The notes under the pieces are model-generated. The model made no database searches, was not told the origin of the DNA, and saw only the letters and a program-made list of their open reading frames with translations. Source: Eutypa lata (lineage: Eukaryota > Ascomycota > Sordariomycetes > Xylariales > Diatrypaceae). Taken from it: a stretch of DNA of 64,000 nucleotides. This document shows positions 22,852 through 36,947 of this stretch, piece after piece. Position numbers and translations under genes: made by a program. How positions within the stretch are numbered: the stretch's first letter is position 1; each line of letters starts with the position of its first letter. The stretch is from positions 1,054,001 through 1,118,000 of the forward strand of contig JAKULF010000009.1 of the NCBI GenBank assembly GCA_022661535.1, in the 5' to 3' direction.

Positions 22852-23313
22852 TTAGACGCTCGATAAATGACCCAACTGGCCAGAATAGAGTAAAATCAAC
22901 ATGTACACTATAATTACAAGAAATAGGCATAGATGTAGCTCGCAATCCAGATCTTTGCAATCGCTGCAGCCCGGCATGCAACACAGGTGCTCGAACTGGC
23001 CCTTCTCGTCTCCCACTCCAGAATGATCTTCTGTTCCCGTCTCCTAATCTAAGTCCGAGCCCAAGATATCGATCGTAGCTATTGCGTCAACGGGGGTAAG
23101 AGTGCTCGCGGGAGCAACGACGGCACCAGCAGTGGGAACAGCGGTGGAAACAGTGATGGTTGGGGCGGTGATGGGCGCGGTGGTCACGATCAGACCCGAG
23201 GAGGCAATAATTCCATCCATAGTTGCCAGGGCAAACAGCAAACCGGCGAAGAAGTCGAGTAGAAAGGTGTAAGTGCCCATAAGGGCCAGGGCTAGTAGCG
23301 TGACTTGTCACAT
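22852..23313 (-). pseudogene. Possible small secreted cysteine-rich protein, interrupted by stops
   Basis: Reading from ATG at 23,313: the second codon is TGA. The same frame then reads QVTLLALALMGTYTFLLDFF, a good hydrophobic signal-peptide core, and continues through a Thr/Val/Ala/Pro-rich stretch (positions 23,240-23,070) with well-used GC-ending codons. It meets a TAG at 23,044. Beyond it the frame shows a cysteine-rich segment (HLCCMPGCSDCKDLDC) and ends at TAA 22,852. Both stops could come from C-to-T changes (CGA to TGA, CAG to TAG), as RIP would make. Without the first codon the frame also starts at an inner ATG (23,280, 78 residues), so a shortened product is possible. Function unknown; an effector-like protein is one reading. 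Confidence 0.4.
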
Positions 23314-23821
23314 GGTGGTGGAACCGGTTGATGAATGACAGTATATCGAAAGTGATTGTTAATGGTATGAAGAATTTGCTCCCTATGATGCTGTTAGTTT
23401 GCACTTCTTTTAATGGTTACAAATTTCGTTACCTGAGAACTCGACGTCGCTGGGGTCATCCTTTCTCGCCATTATTGCCCATCGCCATTAGGTCAAATGA
23501 ACCTAATCTTCATGAAGGGAGAAATACTGCGTAGCATATTAGCTAGAAAATTTATCATCTCACTGTTGCCAAGCATGTTAAAATGACTTCACCACTCACC
23601 TCCTTCACCTTCGTAGAAATTGGGGTTGAAACGTATTATGCCCTTGTTGGTAGTTGAAAGTCGCATGGGTGGTGGCGACTGTGGATAGTACATGGGACAG
23701 GATATATAAACTCGTGCGCCGTATAAAGATGCCCTCTGGGAGGGATGCTCGAAGGCTCGGGACCTTTTTAATCGGTTTCCTCATCCGCTCATGGGAGTTG
23801 ACAGGGCCTGGAAGGTGATTT

Positions 23822-23870
23822 AAAGCATGGTAGTTTATTCAAAGCATGGAAGGTTTTCGAAAGCCGTCGA
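23822..23870 (+). repeat. 19-bp dispersed repeat, two to three copies
   Basis: AAAGCATGGTAGTTTATTC, then AAAGCATGGAAGGTTTTCG, then a diverged AAAGCC unit. Same family and orientation as at 2,840 and 17,135. Confidence 0.75.
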
Positions 23871-24009
23871 CAGTTACTGGAAAGCCTGGGAGTATGGTCG
23901 CAATGTTGAGAAATTGATTAAAATGCGTGGGTGGATGATGGAGAGGAAGACCGCATATGTGGGAAAATAAATTGCTTTGTTTTGGAAATCAGCAAACCGC
24001 GTTAAAGTA

Positions 24010-24156
24010 CCTAAGCAAGCGGTGGACAAAAAAATTGTCAAAAACCACCCGATTTCGCACTATACACACTATCCCCGCACCACCCAAATCACATACGAAA
24101 CACCGATTCTAGGCCAGTACGAGTTTTGACAATTTTATTGTCCACCGCTTGCTAAG
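24010..24156. mobile_element. MITE with TA target duplication, 147 bp
   Basis: Ends are inverted repeats of about 35 bp with a few mismatches: left AAGCAAGCGGTGGACAAA, right (reverse complement) TAGCAAGCGGTGGACAAT, both followed by AAATTGTCAAAA. It is flanked by TA at 24008-24009 and 24157-24158, as expected for Tc1/mariner/pogo-type insertion. The interior (about 75 bp) is non-coding. Any autonomous partner is outside the window. Confidence 0.75.
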
Positions 24157-25865
24157 TACCGGCTAGGACCAGAATGGTTACCTACATGTAGGTAGGCATA
24201 AGAAGCATAGGCTACTAATTATTAGGTACTGGCTGGGTGGCAGCCTTTCTCCCCCATTATAGAATAGCGTATCCAGCAGAGATGCTGATTTCCCTAGTTA
24301 TGCTCTGCTATTCTGTTTGACTACCTGGTTATCCTACTGTTATCGTAACAGGCTTTCATCATAGCTTACAGTGGGAGCCGGTTATAATTTACGACCGTCT
24401 AAAAGGAAACAGACTTTGCCCCAGTCAGAGAGGTTATATGTATATAGCAGAGCTTTTCAATCATTCCTATTTGGTGTAGTTGCATCAATGACATGTTGCG
24501 GTAGAGACTTTATCCACCAGGCTACGCGTCTCGCCCTGGTTAAGGGAATTTTTCAACCTAGCAAGCAATAATGTCATTCTGCATAGCAACCACAGAAACA
24601 TTATGTTCACTGTCTCCTAATTACTTACTAGTCTCTGCAAAGCAGTGTTCTAGGCCGTGCCTTTTTGGGGGTTTCTACAAGTACAGAATAACCAATTTAT
24701 AGAAGCTAGAGATAAATATGAGACATGTGTGTGTTCAAAGTTCCTATGATAGCTTCCACAATAGACCGGTTAAACCCCTTAGATTCCCTACGTCTTTATT
24801 TTGTCTGAAAAGAGCAACTTTGACGGATCTATAGTTACAAGGGGTACCACCATATCCCGCGAATAATAGTCAGGCAAGGAGCCTGACCAGTTGACATTAT
24901 ATAACGGTAAGTAAGGCTGCTTTATTCAATCTCGCAAGTATTATCAAATCAACGTGTGGCTAATATACAGACAAGAGAATGATGGTGTGTAGACATTGTG
25001 ATAATATAGGGTGAAAAGGGCCCGAGACGTCTTTACCATCCCGGTCTAAGGCCATATATATTCTTATATTTCGGTTGTATCTTCCTTATGTACTTTCAGA
25101 TACTTACAGTTATTGTTCCTTTTTAACAAATACTCGAAGTGGTACTGTTTTGTGATTTGCATAGCTGCACGGTTTACTAAGCCAAGGAGTAGCGTAGGAA
25201 ACCGTAACGCTTGGAGCTATCTAACAGCGTTAGGCAAAAAGTCTTGATGACAAGTTTTATGGGTTGCACAAAGAAGGGGGAATTCCAAACGACGGCTCCT
25301 ATCGGGTGAACGGTGCATCGTCATTTTCAATGTTGGGCTTACAGTAGTTAGACCTAACTTATGTCAAGAAGCGGATCTTCGGGCCAAACTTGCGATATCT
25401 TACCGAGCATGGTATTCAAGTTAAGCCTTTTAAGCAATAGTTCCACTGGAGTAACAAGATCGCCGGCAGCCTAGGCCGCCATAATAGAGCGAGCTTATAA
25501 CCTAAGGATAAATATTTAACTAAAAATACGCTTACAGAATTAAATGTGCCTATATGAACGGGGAGTTACATAATTCTACTGTCCATTATTGAAGCATTAG
25601 CTAGATAACATACACCTATTTAATAAGACTGAAAATTAACTATTCGCAAAGGCAAATGTTTACAAGGAAATTGCAATTGCCCTAATCGAGTATTGAGCAT
25701 TTCATCCACGATTCGATAATTAAAGCTTAAATCTAATAAATAATTAAGTCTCTCAAACTTTGGAGTGAAAACCCTTGAGAATCATTTCCCGGTATAGAGT
25801 CGGCCAATGAAGTGAATGCTACCAGCAAAATCTGACATAGAAGCTCGAGCTAGGCAACCTAGTAA
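24157..25865. other. No gene recognised
   Basis: AT-leaning DNA with many TA steps. A 66-codon frame (24,371-24,571) has no recognisable domain. Confidence 0.5.
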
Positions 25866-26824
25866 CTAAAGCCAAAGGTCAAAGAATCGGATGGCTTGAA
25901 CAAAGGCAGATTCCTTTCCATATTTCTGTTGCGGATCAGATAAATTGGCGCGCACAGCAAAGCCATGTTCAGTGCCTCCAAACATGGAAACAGAAAATGG
26001 CTGGCCAACTTGCGTGAGCAAATTTTCAATCTCGAGTCGACGCTCAGTAGTAAGCAACATGTCATTTTCTACCAGAATTGGTTTTGGATTGAAAAGTTTT
26101 CGCGAGTGGTTGACTTACCGGCTGCTGCAATGGTTACAGGACCTGATATGGCAAGTATTTCATCATCAGTTAACAGGCTCGGATGCGCAGCGTAGGCCAC
26201 TGAGATGCCGCTGTTCTTGGCAAGCCTTCGGAGCGCGTATCGTCCACCGAACAATAGCCTGCTGCCGCAATAGTTTTTATTTGAAGCTCTTTCTGAACGT
26301 ACTCCATTGCTAGATCGATGATTGGATCCGTCACGTCAGGCCCATGGTTGGCGAGGAATTATGTCGTGTTGAAGTCTGATAGGTTGTCAATATCTGAAGA
26401 CGCTGGTTTGCCGTTAAACAGGTCGGGCATTACCGTCAGATATCCTGCTTGTGCGAAGCTATCTGCTAAGCTGGCTGCTAAGCTGGTTGAACATTAGCGA
26501 ATCGTTTCGTAGCTACTGGATGGTTTGCCACTAACAGTTTGTTCTCCAGGAGCTGGACACCGAACACATCTGTCAGAAACAGGACAGATTCGCCACAGTC
26601 AAGGCTCGGACTCTTGGGACTAGACACGTAAATCGTTGCTGGTGGAGGTTAGGTCAGTGTCCATCTGAAAGCACATTGCATATATTGACGTACTGTCCTT
26701 GTAGGTAGAGATAACGCCACCTGGTTCGCCAACTAACGGAGACATCGACCGTTGCAAAAGAAAGCTTGCCTTCTGTAGCCATTGTAAGCAAGCCCAGAAG
26801 CGCAGAAACGTAACTGACACGCAT
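25866..26824 (-). pseudogene. Secreted dienelactone hydrolase family protein, pseudogene
   Basis: Minus strand. ATG at 26,824 begins a signal-peptide-like MRVSYVSALLGLLTMA. After an apparent frameshift the frame gives EPGGVISTYKD; a 55-nt intron (26,693-26,639) joins it to TIYVSSP and ESVLFLTDVFGVQLLENK. A 53-nt intron (26,535-26,483) leads to LADSFAQAGYLTVMPDLFNG, and a 50-nt intron (26,118-26,069) to ENDMLLTTERR and the catalytic-His motif GGTEHGFAVR, ending FFDLWL and TAG at 25,866. This is the alpha/beta-hydrolase fold of DLH enzymes, which open lactone rings in aromatic breakdown. The gene is dead: TAA at 26,359-26,361 (CAA-to-TAA type), and one base is missing at the nucleophile motif (about 26,250), where GYC should be followed by FGG. 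Confidence 0.8.
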
Positions 26825-27189
26825 CTTGACAAGAATAGCGCTCCGTTTGTATAAAATATAACAAGATTTGGACTTTTAAGAGACAGGGAGGGGATATTAA
26901 CGCAGGCTGACTTTTTGCACTTTGGAACTGGATCTAATACCATTATATTATACTTGGGTATCACACAGGATTAATCTGTACTTCCCTACGTACCTAGGTC
27001 TCCAAAAGCATGTACCTTGTAGTATACTGGCCGAGGTCCTGGCTTATAATTACAGCTGGCGGCTTGGACCAATCATACGTTCGCTTGGCTCCCAAAGGTG
27101 CAATCCACTTACTTGCCTTACTCACTCCGCTTAAGATCAGCCCGTTCGTCCCCTCACTCCGGATGCCAAGTCGCGCACCGGTAAGTGCA
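26825..27189. other. Boundary stretch before the AT block
   Basis: Upstream side of the hydrolase pseudogene. No other feature; base composition collapses abruptly after about 27,190. Confidence 0.5.
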
Positions 27190-29641
27190 TCGTATTAATG
27201 CTTACGGTATATGCTTTTCTTAAGAATTTAAACGTATTAATATATATTATTATATAAATATAATTATTAAAAAAATATATAATACGTAATCGAAATATAC
27301 GAATAATCGTTAAGTATAAATAAAATAATAATTAATATAATTTTTAATAATATAATTAAACGTTTTAAAACTTTAATTAATTTATATTTTAAATTATATT
27401 AATCGTAATTAATTAAAAATATATAATTATTACTTAAGTTTATAATATTTATTAATATTATAAAAAAGCTTATTATTAAAAAAAATATATATTTTTTTAT
27501 ATAAATAAATTATTAATAAAATAATATATATATATTAATTCGATATATTTATTAATATATAATTTAATATTTAAAGTAAAAGAATAAACGAGTTAATTTT
27601 AAACGAAATAAATAACGAATTTATTATATAAAGCTCGAAAATAATAATTGTTTTATAATCTTTAAATTAAATAATATATAAATATATATATATATTATAA
27701 TTTAACGAAAATACGTTTATTATTAATTTATATTAAAATAAATATATATATAATTAAATAAACGTTAAATTAATAAAATATAAAAGGTTTTTAATGTAAT
27801 TATTAATTATATAATTTTTTATATTAATAATAATAATAATAAATAAATTTTTAATTTAAAATAAAACTATTTTTATATATATATATTTTTTAATAATATA
27901 AATATAATATTTAAAATTATCGAATTAAAAGCATTTCGATAATATTAATTTTCTTTTAATATTTTATAAAAATATAAATTAAATAAAATTATATAAAATA
28001 AAATAAAAATAAATATTAATTAAATAAAAATAAATAAATTATATTAAAGATTTTTAATATATGTTAAATTATTTTAAATTAAAAAAAAACTTTTAATTAT
28101 AAATAATTAAACGAAATTAAATATAATTAAACGTAATAACGAAAATCGCTTTTTAAATTATAAATATTTAAAAACGTAAATTTCGATTTTATTCGTTATA
28201 TATAAAGTATATATAATTAATTTCGAAAAAATAACGTTTGTATTATTTTAAATTTTAAAAATTAATTATAACGTTATTTTTAAAATTATAAATAAATGTA
28301 AAGTAAAACGTATATAATTAAATAAAGTTAAATTTAAATTAACGAAATAAAATATAATAAAATATATTATAATTATTTCGTTTTATAAAATATTAAAAAA
28401 AAATTATTTTTCGTACGGTTAAATTTAAAATTAATCGCGATTATTACGCTTTAACTTTTATCGCTTTTATATTATTACTTTATAAATAAATACGAAAAGT
28501 TAAATATAATTAAACGAAAATAAAGTTAATTTATTTATAAGGAAAAAATTAAAAGTTATTAATAATATATAAATTATAAATTATATAATTTATATATAAA
28601 ATGTTTTACTTTTAATTTAAAAGTTTTTAAAAGCGTTTATTTTAATTATAAAACGTTTAATATATTTATTACGTATTTATTTATAAAAGTATTTATATAA
28701 AATAAATTATTTATATATAATTAAATAAAATTAAATTAAATTTAATATTTATAATTATTATTAAACGTAAAATCGTTATTAAACGTAAAGTTATAAACAA
28801 TAAAAATAAAATTTAATTTAAATAAAACGATTTTAAAAATTATATTATTATAAAGCTTAAAAGGTTTCGTATTACGATCGATAATAAAATTATAAAACGA
28901 AAAATTATTTAAACTTTTTTAAAAAAAACTTTAAATAAATAAAATCGTAAAGCTTAAATTAAACTTAATCGATTTTATTTAAATAATATAAAATTCGAAA
29001 AAGTTTTTATAAAATTTATAAAACTTATTTTAAATTAAATAATATTTTATTTATAAAGGTTAAATAAATAATAATAAAACTTATATATTTTTTTAAAATT
29101 TTTAATTTTTAATTTAAATATTAAATATTTTTTATTATAATTTTTATATTATATATTATATATATAAATAATTATAATAAAAATAAAAATATAAAAATAA
29201 ATTAATTAAAATAATATTTAATTTTAAATTAAAATTATATATATTTTTCTTTATATTTTAAATATCTTATTTATTTATAATATAAAATATAAAATTAAAA
29301 TTAATTATAATAAATTAATTAATTTTTTAAAAATTAAATTAAATAATAAATTTAAAATAAATAAAAATATTATTAATATATATAAATAAAGATATATTAA
29401 AAAGTAATTTTTTAATTAATTTTTTATAAAAGAAATAATTATTATAATTATTTATAATTATTATTAAATTTAAAAAAAAAAATTATTTTAAATTATTTAA
29501 AAATTAATCGTAAAATTAAAAATAAAAATAAAATTAATACGATATAAATAATTAATAAAAAATTTAAATAAATTAAAATTTAATTAATAATTTTTAATTT
29601 TAAATTAATTAACGTTAAGTTTTTAATTAATTTTAAAAAGG

Positions 29642-29690
29642 ATTTAATATTTTAATTAAATATATTTTTTAAGTTTTATAAATTATTTAA
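29642..29690 (+). repeat. Left arm core of a large inverted repeat
   Basis: These 49 bases are a perfect reverse complement of 30,815-30,863. Weaker similarity extends to at least 29.4-29.9 and 30.6-31.1 kb (shared AATTAATCGTAAAATT and AACGTT landmarks in matching order). Confidence 0.75.
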
Positions 29691-30814
29691 CTTTAATTAT
29701 ATATAATTTATAATTTTTAAATTTATAATTTTTAAACTTATAATTCTTAAACTTATAATTTTTAAATTTATAATTTTTAAATTTATAAATTTATTTTATA
29801 ATTTTTAAATTTATAAATTTATAAATTTATAATTTATAAATTTATAATTATAAATAATTATAATAATTATATAATAATAATAATTAAATAATTTATAATT
29901 TTATAATTTTTAAATTTATAATTAATTTATAATTATATATAAATAATTATAATAATTATATAAAAATAATTTATAAATTTATAAACTTATAATTTATAAT
30001 TTTATTAATTATTTATTAATTTTCTTTTAAATTTATAAATTTATAAATTATAATTATAAAGTTTTAATTATTTAAAATTCTTTAAAATAATGTAATTAAA
30101 TAATATAATTTTAATTAATTAACTTAATTATAAATCGATTAAATTTATATATAAATATAAAATTAAATATATATATAAAGTTAAATAATAAATTATATAT
30201 AATAATTAATATAAAGAACTTATAATATAATAATTAAATTTATAAAATTTATAATATATAATAATAAATTTTTTAATTTAAATTTTTTAAATTTTTTAAA
30301 TATTTAAATTATTATAATATATAATTTATTATAAAGTTTATAAATAAAAATAAATATTATAATAATTTAAATAACTTTATTATTATTAATAATTTATACT
30401 TTAATTTTTTAAATAAATTCTTCGAATTTAACGTAATAAATTATAACTTATAAAATAAAATTTTATCGATTTTAAAGGTTAAAAAAAGTTTTTAAACTTT
30501 ATAAAAAATCGTATTTTTTTACATCGTAATAATTAATAAAATTTTAATAATTTATATATAATAATAAATTTATAAATTATAAATTTAAAAATTATAATAT
30601 AAAATAAATTTATTAATTATTTAATTATTATTATTATATAATTATTATTATTTATATTAATTATAATTATTTTTATTAATTATTATAACTTTTTATAATT
30701 ATTATTATTATATAATTATTATAAATATTTATAATTATAAATTTAAAAATTATAAAATAAATTTAAAAATTATAAATTTAAAAATTTAAAAATTATAAAT
30801 TATAATAATTAAAA

Positions 30815-30863
30815 TTAAATAATTTATAAAACTTAAAAAATATATTTAATTAAAATATTAAAT
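30815..30863 (-). repeat. Right arm core of a large inverted repeat
   Basis: Perfect 49-base complement of 29,642-29,690; the axis of symmetry is near 30,252. Confidence 0.75.
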
Positions 30864-32250
30864 TTTTTTTAAAATTAATTAAATTTTTAACGTTATTTTA
30901 ATTTTAAATTAAAAGTTATTAATTTAATTTTAATTTTTTTAAATTTTTTATTTATTTAAATTTAATTAATTTATAAAAGATATTTTTTATTAATTATTAA
31001 AAAATATTATCTTTTTTTTTAATTTAAATTTTACGATTAATTTTTAAAAAACTTAAATTAAAAATATTTTTTAAATATAATTATTTTAATTTTTAATATT
31101 TTAATATAATAAATATTATTATTAATATATATAAATTTTTAAATTTATATAAATTAATAAATATTATTTTTATTTATTTAAAATTAATTTTAATATTTTT
31201 AATATTTATAATTTATTTTAAATAATATATATAAATTAAAATTTAACATAATAATAATTATTATTATTTTATATTATAAATTTATAATATTATATATAAA
31301 TATATAATATATTATTAATTTATATTTTACGTATTAAATTTCGAAATATAATATTTATATATTAATTTTATATATTTATAATTATTTTTTTATAATATAA
31401 ATATATAAATATTTAAATATAAATAATTATAAAATAATTTATTAATATATAATTTATAATTTTAAAACTTTTAAATATTTTTTTAAAATTTATTTTTTAT
31501 ATTAATTATTATTTAAATTATAAATATTAAAATTATTAAAACTATTATATTACGAAAATTTATAAAATAAATTATAAATTAATAATTTAATAAAATAAAA
31601 TTAAATAATTAATATTATAACGATTTTTTAATTTTAAATAAATTATAATTAAATCGTTATAATTAAATTATTAAATTATTAAATATATATTATATTACAT
31701 TTTAAAAATAAAAATCGTTAAATTAAATAAATATTTATTTTAACTTTTTTATTATTTTTTATTATTTTTTATATTAATAAATTTAATTTTTATAATTAAT
31801 TAAAAATAATTATAAATTAATAATTATTATATTTATTAAAAAAATATTTATTTTATTAATTATTATAAAATTTAAATTTAAAAATAAATAATAATAAATA
31901 ATTTAAAAAATTATTTATATAATTAAATTATAATTAAATTAATATATAATAATATATTAAAAAAATTAAATTTAATAATAATATTTTTATAAATTATATA
32001 ATATTCTTTATTAAAAAATAATTAAAATTATATTATTAATATTAAATATTTATTATAAAAAAAAACTTTAAATTTAATATTTAAATATAATAAATTAAAA
32101 AATAATAATTATTAAAAATTTTAAATTTTTTTTATATAAAATAATAATTAAAATAATAAAAGTTTTTTTATAATATATATATATATAAATAAAAAAAATA
32201 CTTTTTATATAAATTTTAAAATAAATTTTTTATATTTATTATTATAACGA

Positions 32251-32760
32251 TATAAAACATAAAAATCACTTAATTATATTATTAAAAGTAAATACGTTAT
32301 TAACTTAAAAATTAACCGCTTTATATTACTTTATATAATATATTTACGAAATACCACTTAATATTATAATAATAAGTTTTTTTTTAAAATAAATTGCCTT
32401 TAATTTATTTTTAAGATATATTAAGTAAGATTTTTCACTTAAAGCCGTTTAAGTTCGAATAACTTTAAAACCGTACGTCGAATAAAACTTTATTTTTAAA
32501 AAGATACTTTGCGTTACCCTTTTACTGCGCTATTAAAACGTCGTTATATCGCCGCATTATTAAAAATATAAAAAATAACAACTTAATTAAAATTTAAACG
32601 TACGATTTTTATAAAAAAAGTTAACAAATTATAATTATATAAAACATAAGAATTACTTAATTATATTATTAAAAGTAAATACGTTATTAATTCGAAAACT
32701 AATCGCTTTATATCACTTTATATAATATACTTATAAGATGTTATTTAATACCGTAATAAT
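32251..32760 (+). repeat. Direct repeat pair of about 115 bp, 386 bp apart
   Basis: Copies at about 32,251-32,372 and 32,637-32,760 share ATTAAAAGTAAATACGTTAT and the following CGCTTTATAT, with differences mainly C/T and G/A. The segment between is the least AT-rich part of block 1. Confidence 0.7.
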
Positions 32761-35700
32761 TATTTTTAAATTTATTTTTTAAATAAATTTTTAAATTTTT
32801 AAATAATATAATTTTTTATTATTTTTATTTTTTATTTTTTAATAATTATTATTAATAATTTAAATATTTATATAATAAAATATAATAATAAATTATAATT
32901 ATAATTTATTTATTTTTATAAATATTAATTAATTATATATAAATATTTAAAAACAATTATTAAAAAAATTATAAATTTAAATTTAAATAATTCGTATTAA
33001 TATATATTATTCGATTATATATTATTTTATTTAATTTTAATTTATTAAACGTATTTTATTAAATCTTTTATTATTTACGTATAATTCTTTTTAATTTTAC
33101 GTTTTTTTACGTTTATTTTTCTTTTTTTTTTATTAATATTTATTAATATTTATTATAATTATTTCGCGTTATAATTTCGATATTTATTTAAAATAAATTA
33201 TTTAACGATATAAAAAATAAATCTTTATTAAAATTATTTTTTTCGATTTTAACTTTAAATATAATTTTATATTTTTTTACGTTATTTTATTTCGTTAACT
33301 TTATAAATAAAAATTTACGTTTAATTAAATACGATTAAAAATAATTAAACGTATATAATAACGAATACGTAACTTTTATTTTAAATAAAAATTAATTAAT
33401 AAAAAGTTAATTCGTATATTTTAATTAAAAAGATTTATAATTTTTCTTTACGATATAAATATAATAAAATACAAATTTAATATATATCGATAATTTAACT
33501 TTAAAATTATTAATATTTAATTAAATTAATTATAAGTGTTTTTTAAATAAAAACGTATTATTAAAAATATAATTAATTATATAAAATATAAAATGCTTTA
33601 TATTTATATATAATAATACTTTTTTAATCTTTTTTATAACTTTATATTTAAAGTATATATTAAAGAATTTTATAACGATTACGTTATAAAAAAAATTAAA
33701 TTATATTATAAAAAAAATAAATAAATTATATTTAACTTAAATTATATTTTCTTAATTAATACTTATTATAAATTATAATTATATAAGTTTAAAATATATA
33801 TTGATATTAATATATATATTTAATATATAATTTTATTTTATTACGACATTTTAATTTTAATTATTTATTCGGTTTTTTATTAATACTTTTAAATAATAAA
33901 TTAAATAAAATTTTTATTTTTTATTATTTAATTAAATCGTAATAACGAAATTTATTATATCGTTATAATACATTATATCTTTTCGAACGTAAATTTTAAT
34001 TAACGATATTTATATATAATTCGTTTCATTAACTTTAATCGAATATAATTAAATCGATTTATAAATCGATTTAAAAATACTTTTATTAATAATATATTTA
34101 ATTTTTTTAAAATAATTATTTTAAATTTAAATTATATTTTATTTTACGATTATTAATTTTATAATAAAAACATTAAAAATTAACGCATTAAAAACTAATA
34201 ATATTAATTATATAAAAAGTAATTTATTTTTTAACGTATAAATTTTATTTATATTTATTTAATTAAATTAAATTTTATCGAAATTAACTTTTATAAAGCT
34301 TTTTTAATTAATTTAAATAAAAAAAAATTTAACGTAAAGATAATTTTATTAATTAAATTACGTTACTTTATATTTATATATTTATAATTCGAAACGAATT
34401 TTTTAACTTTATTTAAGTTTAAAATATATATTATATTTATATATAATTTAATTATTATTATATTATATTTAATAAGTTTTTTATTTTATATATAATATTT
34501 AATTTTAAATTTATTATAAATTATTAAATTTCGATTAATTAAATTATACTTAATAAAATATAATTACATTTAAACGAATTCGATTTAATTAATTTAAATT
34601 AATATTTATTTAATAACGTTATATTTATTTATAACGAATATATAAAACGTATAAATAATATATTTAAAAACTTTTTTTTAAATTTAATTAAAAGTTATAA
34701 TTAAAATAATATATATATTTAAAAAGTTATCTTTACGAATATATTTTAATAAAACTTTTATTAAAGTTATTATTAATTAAAAAGTATAAAAAAATAATTA
34801 TTATTATAATGAAATTTTTAAAAATCTTTTAAATTTTAATTTAATATTATTATATAACCTTAATACGAATAATATTATAAAAGCTTAAAATATAACGAAA
34901 TTAAATAAAAAGATTATAAATAATTAATTTTTTATTAAAAATAAATATATTATTTTTAAATTAATTAAATAATAAAAAGTTTATATAAAATAAATAATAT
35001 TAATTTTATTTAAATTAAATAAATATATATATTAATTTAATTATATATTTATTATAAAAATTATAAAATAAATAATAATAATAAAAAATTAATTATAAAA
35101 AAACTTTATAATTTTAAATAATTTTAATTTAATTATATTAAATTAAAATTACTTTAATTTATTAAATTAATTTTAATATTTAATTTATTTTATTCGAAAT
35201 AATTAAATATATACGTTTTCGAAAAAAGCTTAAGTTTTAATTAAAAATAAAAGTTTATTATATTTAAACTTTTTATTATTAACTTTAACTTTATTTAATT
35301 TCGTATATTTAAACTTAATTTTTAAAGCTTTTTTATTTTTTATTTTATTTTTACTTAATTTATTTTTAATTTCGTTATTTTTAATTTTATTTTTTGCGTT
35401 TTTTTTAATTCGTTTTATTTTAAACTTAATTTTCTTTTTAATTTTTAATTTTTAAATTTTATTAATTAAAAGAAATTTATTTTTATTATTATTTTTATAA
35501 TTAAATTTTATCGTTTTTTTCTTTATATATTTCTTTTTATTTTAATTAAATTTAATAATATATTTTTTAATTTTAATATATAAGTTAACGTAAATTACGT
35601 TATTATTTTTATAAATTTAAAAATATAAAATTTTAATTATTTTAATATTAATAAGTTTTTTTTAATATAAAGTAAAATTTTATATATTTTTATTATTTTT

Positions 35701-36947
35701 AATCGTAATTAATTTTATAAAATTTCATTATCTTTTTCGATATATTTATTAAATATTAACTTTTTCGAATAAATATTTAATTAATATCGTATAATTTAAA
35801 TATATTTTATTTATTAAAATATTAATTAATATAATTTTTTTATAAAATATAATTTTTATATAAACGCGAATAAATATTTTATTTATTTTAATTTATTTTT
35901 ATTTATAATTATATATTTAAAAGTTAATCGAAATATTAAATATCTTTTTTTGTTTTTTTTTATTAACGTTTTCGATATTAATTTTAAAGTTAATTTTATA
36001 TATAATAAAAAATTTTTAATTAATTTTATTAATTTTTATCGTTTTTATTACGATAAATTATAATTATTAATATAATTAAAGTTATATAAATTTATCGATT
36101 ACGATTAAATAAAATAAAATCGATTATTAAAACGAATAATTTATCGTAATTTTTATATTATATTATTTTAAAATATATTTATTTAATTTTATTATAATTA
36201 ACTTTTATAATAAAATATTAATTAAAGTTAATTTTAAAAGTTATAATTTAAATCGAATATTAATTAAAGAAATAAATATAAATATAAAAAGAAAAATTAA
36301 ATATTATTAAATTTAATTTTATATAATTAAATAAAAATTTATAATATTAAATAAAATTTATTAAATTTAAAAAAAAATCTTTTAATATATTTTAAAAAGA
36401 AAATTTAATAATAAACTTTTAATTATATATTAAGCGTATAAAATTATTTAAGTTTTTTACGTTTTAAAAATTATAAAATAATTATTATTTTTAGCTTTTA
36501 TATTATTATTAATAAGTTAAACGACGATATTATTTTATACGTTTAAATTATTTTTTACTTTATATATTAAGCTTTTTTCGATTAATTATATTTTACGTAT
36601 TTATTAAATTTAATATAAAAAAATACTTATAAATTTTAAATATTAATCGAAAAAAGCTTAATGTAATTTAATAAATTTCGACTTTTTATATATTAAAAGT
36701 AACGTTTTTTTTATATAAATCGATTTTTACTTTTATAACGTTTTTATTAATAATTAATTAATAAAAATATATATTAAAAAAATAATTAAATTATTAAATT
36801 TAAAATTAAATAACGATTATAAATATATATATATTTTTATTATAACTTTAATTAAAAATAATAATTATAAAATTAAAGTTTAAAAAGCTTTATATATTAA
36901 AATTATTTTATTTAAATGTTTTTATAATTAATATATTATTAATATAA

